DNA of 64,000 bases, taken from Halobacillus sp. Marseille-P3879. Lineage in GTDB: Bacteria > Bacillota > Bacilli > Bacillales > Halobacillaceae. Where the stretch lies: the NCBI RefSeq assembly GCF_900240285.1, contig NZ_OESS01000003.1, positions 372,001 to 436,000 of the forward strand, in the 5' to 3' direction. Every line of letters begins with the position of its first letter. Position 1 is the stretch's first letter. Below are positions 61,063-64,000 of the stretch, piece after piece. Both the position numbers and the translations under genes were made by a program. Below the pieces are notes generated by a model. That model was not told the DNA's origin. It saw only the letters and a list, made by a program, of their open reading frames with translations, and ran no database searches.

Positions 61063-62073
61063 ATGAATCCAACCATAAAAGATGTAGCCAATTATGCCAA
61101 TGTCTCAATTGCTACAGTATCGAGAATCTTAAATAGTACTACTGCCGGGTATTCAGAGAAGACAAGAGAACTAGTAATGGAGGCTGTTGAAGAACTGGGA
61201 TATAAACCGAATGCTGTTGCCCGGGGACTAAAAAATACCAGGACCCAAACTATTGGGGTGCTTTTTCCAGACATTTCTGGCATGGTATCATCTGAGTTGT
61301 TGCATGGAATAGAAAAAGTGACGCATAACTTAGGACATAGTGTAATTGTTTGCAATACGGCCTCGCAAGGAAAGAAAACACTCGATTATTTGAAGTTGTT
61401 GAGTGAAAAAAGGGTCGAGGGCATATTATTTGCCAGTGAAGAAATTAAGGATGAATATTATGAAGCCATAAAAGGAATGAACATACCCGCCATTTTGGTT
61501 TCCACAAAGTCTCCCAAACATCCTCTCCCTTATGTGAAAGTCGATGATCGCGATGCTGCGTATACAGCGACATCTTATTTAATAGAAAAAGGACATAAGA
61601 ATATTGGGATGATCAGCGGAATAAAACAAGATCCCATAGCTGGATCTCCGCGCATTGAAGGTTTTCAAACGGCGATGCGAGATCAGTTAGGTAATGATTC
61701 ACCTGTGATCGTATCAGCTCAAGGTTTTTCTTACGAACATGGTGTGGAAATGTTTGGGAAATTGATGAAAGCTGCCCCTCATACAACGGCAATCTTTGCA
61801 GCCAGTGATGAAATGGCGATTGGGGCAATGGCTTCAGCTTATCGCATGAATATTAAGGTGCCCGATGATATTTCAGTTGTCGGTTATGATAACCTGAAAA
61901 TATCTGAAATGGCCATCCCTCCGCTTACAACCCTTTCTCAGCCTTTAAGGAAAATGGGAGAAAAAGCAACAGAGTTATTGTTTGAAGCTTTAAATGATAA
62001 GACCTCCACACAAAGTAGTATTATCATGCCTCATCAGATTATTGAGCGTGAATCCGTAAAAGATATGGCGTAA
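61063..62073 (+). CDS. LacI-family repressor 2
   Basis: The headpiece has TIKDVANYANVSIATVSRIL and the hinge GYKPNAVARGLKN, followed by a binding-protein-like core: IGVLFPDISGMVSSELLHGIEK-type block, VEGILFASEEI, YLIEKGHKNIGMISG, AIFAASDEMAIGAMASAY, VVGYDNLKISEMAIPPLTTLSQ. 336 residues, normal for the family. Operators in its own promoter and in front of the secreted glycosidase gene show the likely regulon. The ribosome binding site is AAGGGAG-like. The ligand is unknown, presumably a product of that glycosidase. Confidence 0.92.
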   Translation: MNPTIKDVANYANVSIATVSRILNSTTAGYSEKTRELVMEAVEELGYKPNAVARGLKNTRTQTIGVLFPDISGMVSSELLHGIEKVTHNLGHSVIVCNTASQGKKTLDYLKLLSEKRVEGILFASEEIKDEYYEAIKGMNIPAILVSTKSPKHPLPYVKVDDRDAAYTATSYLIEKGHKNIGMISGIKQDPIAGSPRIEGFQTAMRDQLGNDSPVIVSAQGFSYEHGVEMFGKLMKAAPHTTAIFAASDEMAIGAMASAYRMNIKVPDDISVVGYDNLKISEMAIPPLTTLSQPLRKMGEKATELLFEALNDKTSTQSSIIMPHQIIERESVKDMA

Positions 62074-62094
62074 GCCTTCTTTTACGGTTTTTTT
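62054..62094 (+). terminator. Terminator overlapping the lacI-2 stop codon
   Basis: CCGTAAAAGA (62054-62063), inside the last codons of the gene, pairs with TCTTTTACGG (62078-62087), followed by seven T residues. Confidence 0.85.
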
Positions 62095-62105
62095 ATGTGA
62101 AATAA

Positions 62106-62119
62106 AGTAAACGTTTACC
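62106..62119. promoter_or_regulatory. LacI-2 operator, upstream copy
   Basis: AGTAAACGTTTACC contains the 12-bp palindrome GTAAACGTTTAC. It lies about 160 bp before the main promoter operator and could serve as an auxiliary site for looping. Confidence 0.6.
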
Positions 62120-62225
62120 TAACGGTGGTGAGAAGTGGTTTCTAAGGCTTGTATATATAGTATGGACTTTATAAATACAGATTTAAAAAGAAATGCAGAA
62201 TCATTTTAATTTTCAAAAAAAGTAC

Positions 62226-62281
62226 TGGACTTCAAAAATGTAAACGCTTATAATGACTTTAAATGAGTAAACGTTTACTCA
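62226..62281 (+). promoter_or_regulatory. Promoter of the secreted glycosidase gene with cre-like box and LacI-2 operator
   Basis: TGGACT (62226-62231), 17 bp and TATAAT (62249-62254) form a good promoter. TGTAAACGCTTATA (62239-62252) is a cre box with one mismatch lying between -35 and -10. TGAGTAAACGTTTACTCA (62264-62281) is a perfect 18-bp palindrome at the start point. Combined specific and catabolite repression is predicted. Confidence 0.82.
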
Positions 62282-62299
62282 AATCTAAACTAATTCTGA

Positions 62300-62370
62300 G
62301 GGGAGAGAAAGGAGGACGTATTACGAAGCTATTTTCTCCCGTTTTTCTTTGGCTTTCGGTACTTCTTTAA
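62300..62370 (+). promoter_or_regulatory. Leader hairpin with possible attenuator or leader peptide
   Basis: GGGAGA (62301-62306) pairs with TCTCCC (62335-62340), extended by AAA/TTT across a bulge, and is followed by GTTTTTCTTT, a terminator-like layout between promoter and gene. The 5' arm runs into AAAGGAGG (62308-62315), a strong ribosome binding site followed by ATT (62320) and 15 further sense codons to TAA (62368). This may be a relic or a non-AUG leader peptide. Weakly supported. Confidence 0.3.
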
Positions 62371-62392
62371 AAATTATAAAAGGAGAGATCAA

Positions 62393-64000
62393 ATGATCAA
62401 ACGTCCACGAAAACGGATTTCTAAAAATAAGAGCTTAGTAAGTAAACAAGGAGTTTTTTGTGTGCTTTCCACTTTAGCTCTATCGTCCTTACTGGCCACG
62501 ACTGTTTCTGCTCAAGACAGTGAGTTTACTAGAGAGGGATCTGGTCCCATGTATTTTTCAACTTACGAGCACCAGCATGACAAAAATACATACATGCCTG
62601 AAGACAGGTTTAAGGAAAATATTGATTGGATGGCAGAAAATTTTCAGCCTTATGGATATGACATGATCGCGACGGATGGATGGATCGAAGGAGCGACGTT
62701 ATTAAATAAAAATGGTTATGTGGTGAGTCATAACGATAATTGGATGTCGCGTCCCCTGAATATGGATGGAAGTGAGGAAGAAGCAGAAGGATTGTTAATC
62801 AATGGGGATTTTGAGTCAGGAGGTACAGAGGGATGGACCATCGATACGGATGCATCTACGGGTGTCGATGCGAACGATGCCTATGATGGGTTAAAATTAT
62901 ATGTCTATGATCCTGAACCCCATACAGCCAAAATCTCGCAAACAGTAGAGGGATTAGAAGATGGCAATTATACCGTTGAAGCTCGAGTGAAGTTTCCAAA
63001 TGACGTTGAAAATTATCTGGATGGTACGAGTTCAGCTAATATGAAATTAACCGATTATGAAGATGTTGCTGATGGCGAGAATGTACCTGAACAGATCGTT
63101 GAATTAAATGATGGAATAGCCAATGAATACGGGGAAGCACGCTATGGACTTTTTGAACTTCAGGCCGAAGTAACCAATGGTCAGCTGACAGTAGAATTTA
63201 ATGTAGATGCAGCAGGAGAGCACAGTTCCTTCCAGTTGGATGACGTGAAATTATACAAGACTGGAGAAAAGCCTGAGGAGGATGGAAGCGAAGAGGAATT
63301 CCAGTATCCATCTGAAAAATACCCGGATGGCCATACTTGGAAATTCTGGGGTGACTATATTAACGAGCAGGGCATGGATTTTGGAATCTATTATAATCCG
63401 CTTTGGGTAAGTCCGGAAGTTGTAAAAAATCCAGATAAATATATCGTAAAAGGAACGGAAGATGATCCAGATGGCCCCACTTATGTCGCAGATTTAATTG
63501 ATCAGGGTGACCCTGACGACCCGACTGATGGTGATCGCTTTAATGGCGGACAGGGAAATGAACGTGCTCTTTACTGGATAGACGTGGAACATCCAGATGC
63601 TGAAAAATATGTGAAAGGGTATATCGACTTTTTCAAAGAACAAGGCGCTGATTTCTTACGTGTTGACTTTATCTCATGGTATGAAGATGGAATGGACCCG
63701 AACCTTGGGAAAGTGGGAGATCCGCATGGCAGAGACAACTACGAAACGCATTTAAAATGGATGTCTGAAGCAGCCGAAGAGAATGATATGTTCTTAAGTT
63801 TGGTTATGCCTCACTTATATAATCATGGAGAACTTGAACAAAAGTATGGAGATATGATTCGAATTAATGAAGATGCATTTGGCGGCGGCTGGGACCATAT
63901 TAGTGAAAGGCGCCAAGAATGGCAGGAAGGCTGGTCGCAGTGGGCCAACTCTTTCCAAGGTTTTACTGGTTTCTCTGATATCAGCGGACGCTCCAGCATG
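62393..64000 (+). CDS. Secreted clan GH-D (GH27/GH36-like) glycoside hydrolase with inserted carbohydrate-binding-like module (partial, runs off the right edge)
   Basis: 536 codons are visible without a stop. A long basic signal peptide ends near VSA-QD (residues 40-41). The barrel starts with FKENIDWMAENFQPYGYDMIATDGW, given here in short blocks IDWMAENFQPYGYD and IATDGWIEG, then is interrupted by a beta-rich insert (about 130-300: LLINGDFESGGTEGWTI, SFQLDDVKLYKTG) like CBM modules. The barrel resumes with HTWKFWGDYINEQGMDFGIYYNP and the nucleophile-type block GADFLRVDFISW. This recalls alpha-galactosidase/isomalto-dextranase relatives. AAAGGAGAG precedes the ATG. Regulated by LacI-2. Confidence 0.72.
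   Translation, partial: MIKRPRKRISKNKSLVSKQGVFCVLSTLALSSLLATTVSAQDSEFTREGSGPMYFSTYEHQHDKNTYMPEDRFKENIDWMAENFQPYGYDMIATDGWIEGATLLNKNGYVVSHNDNWMSRPLNMDGSEEEAEGLLINGDFESGGTEGWTIDTDASTGVDANDAYDGLKLYVYDPEPHTAKISQTVEGLEDGNYTVEARVKFPNDVENYLDGTSSANMKLTDYEDVADGENVPEQIVELNDGIANEYGEARYGLFELQAEVTNGQLTVEFNVDAAGEHSSFQLDDVKLYKTGEKPEEDGSEEEFQYPSEKYPDGHTWKFWGDYINEQGMDFGIYYNPLWVSPEVVKNPDKYIVKGTEDDPDGPTYVADLIDQGDPDDPTDGDRFNGGQGNERALYWIDVEHPDAEKYVKGYIDFFKEQGADFLRVDFISWYEDGMDPNLGKVGDPHGRDNYETHLKWMSEAAEENDMFLSLVMPHLYNHGELEQKYGDMIRINEDAFGGGWDHISERRQEWQEGWSQWANSFQGFTGFSDISGRSSM

Overview
The window looks like chromosomal DNA of a Gram-positive member of the Bacillaceae, probably a moderately halophilic or soil/marine one. 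The evidence is strong AGGAGG-type ribosome binding sites, CcpA-like cre boxes, a GlnR/TnrA box, Bacillus-type TPP and purine riboswitches, lipoproteins with very acidic E/D-rich linkers, and sugar importers that lack their own ATPase (a habit of organisms with a shared MsmX-type ATPase). No rRNA, tRNA, CRISPR array, phage or transposase gene was recognised. The genus is an inference (Halobacillus-like); no marker gene settles it.

Layout. (1) 0-7.1 kb: tail of a GH42 beta-galactosidase, a GH35 beta-galactosidase, then an operon IclR regulator - 2-keto-3-deoxy sugar-acid kinase - 2-keto-3-deoxy-6-phospho sugar-acid aldolase - galactonate dehydratase - GntP permease, which takes D-galactonate to pyruvate and glyceraldehyde 3-phosphate. 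(2) 7.4-16.4 kb: ROK regulator, ABC sugar importer (binding protein and two permeases), GH38 alpha-mannosidase and a Gfo/Idh/MocA oxidoreductase: an alpha-mannoside uptake and degradation locus. (3) 16.5-19.6 kb: ammonium transporter followed by a DUF294 nucleotidyltransferase and a DEDDh exonuclease. (4) 19.8-25.0 kb: a stand-alone domain of the 3-dehydroquinate synthase II family, a YueI-like protein, then a TPP riboswitch and tenI-thiO-thiS-thiG-thiF. (5) 25.0-29.0 kb: MarR regulator with a methyltransferase, an SGNH esterase, an AT-rich membrane-anchored orphan, a structured intergenic repeat and a pyruvyl transferase-like protein. (6) 29.2-55.6 kb: the most unusual region, a large glycan-utilisation locus. 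It holds a LacI regulator, two GH35-like enzymes, two binding proteins (one a 977-residue protein with carbohydrate-binding-like modules in front), two pairs of permeases, an NHL-TPR-Yip1 membrane protein, a DUF5696 protein, a GH94-type phosphorylase, a formylglycine sulfatase with its own formylglycine-generating enzyme, a GH144/glycoamylase-like protein and an EEP phosphodiesterase-like protein. (7) 55.6-60.8 kb: small metallopeptidase-like protein, polytopic membrane protein, SurA-N lipoprotein, and a guanine-class purine riboswitch in front of two secreted nucleosidase-like lipoproteins. (8) 61-64 kb: a second LacI regulator and the start of a secreted clan GH-D glycoside hydrolase, cut by the right edge.

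How it works together. Most of the window is sugar catabolism. In region 6 the transport proteins carry signal peptides or membrane segments, while every hydrolase, the phosphorylase, the sulfatase and its activator lack signal peptides. The simplest reading is that substituted oligosaccharides are imported whole and are then desubstituted and cleaved in the cytoplasm. The same 14-bp palindrome TTGAAACGTTTCAA stands at the LacI promoter, in front of the phosphorylase gene and inside the first GH35-like gene, tying the 26 kb together as one regulon. The combination of a roughly 1.1-kilo-residue GH94-type phosphorylase, GH35-like enzymes and a GH144-like protein suggests beta-1,2-glucan (possibly substituted) as a candidate substrate; this is inference and other sulfated glycans remain possible.
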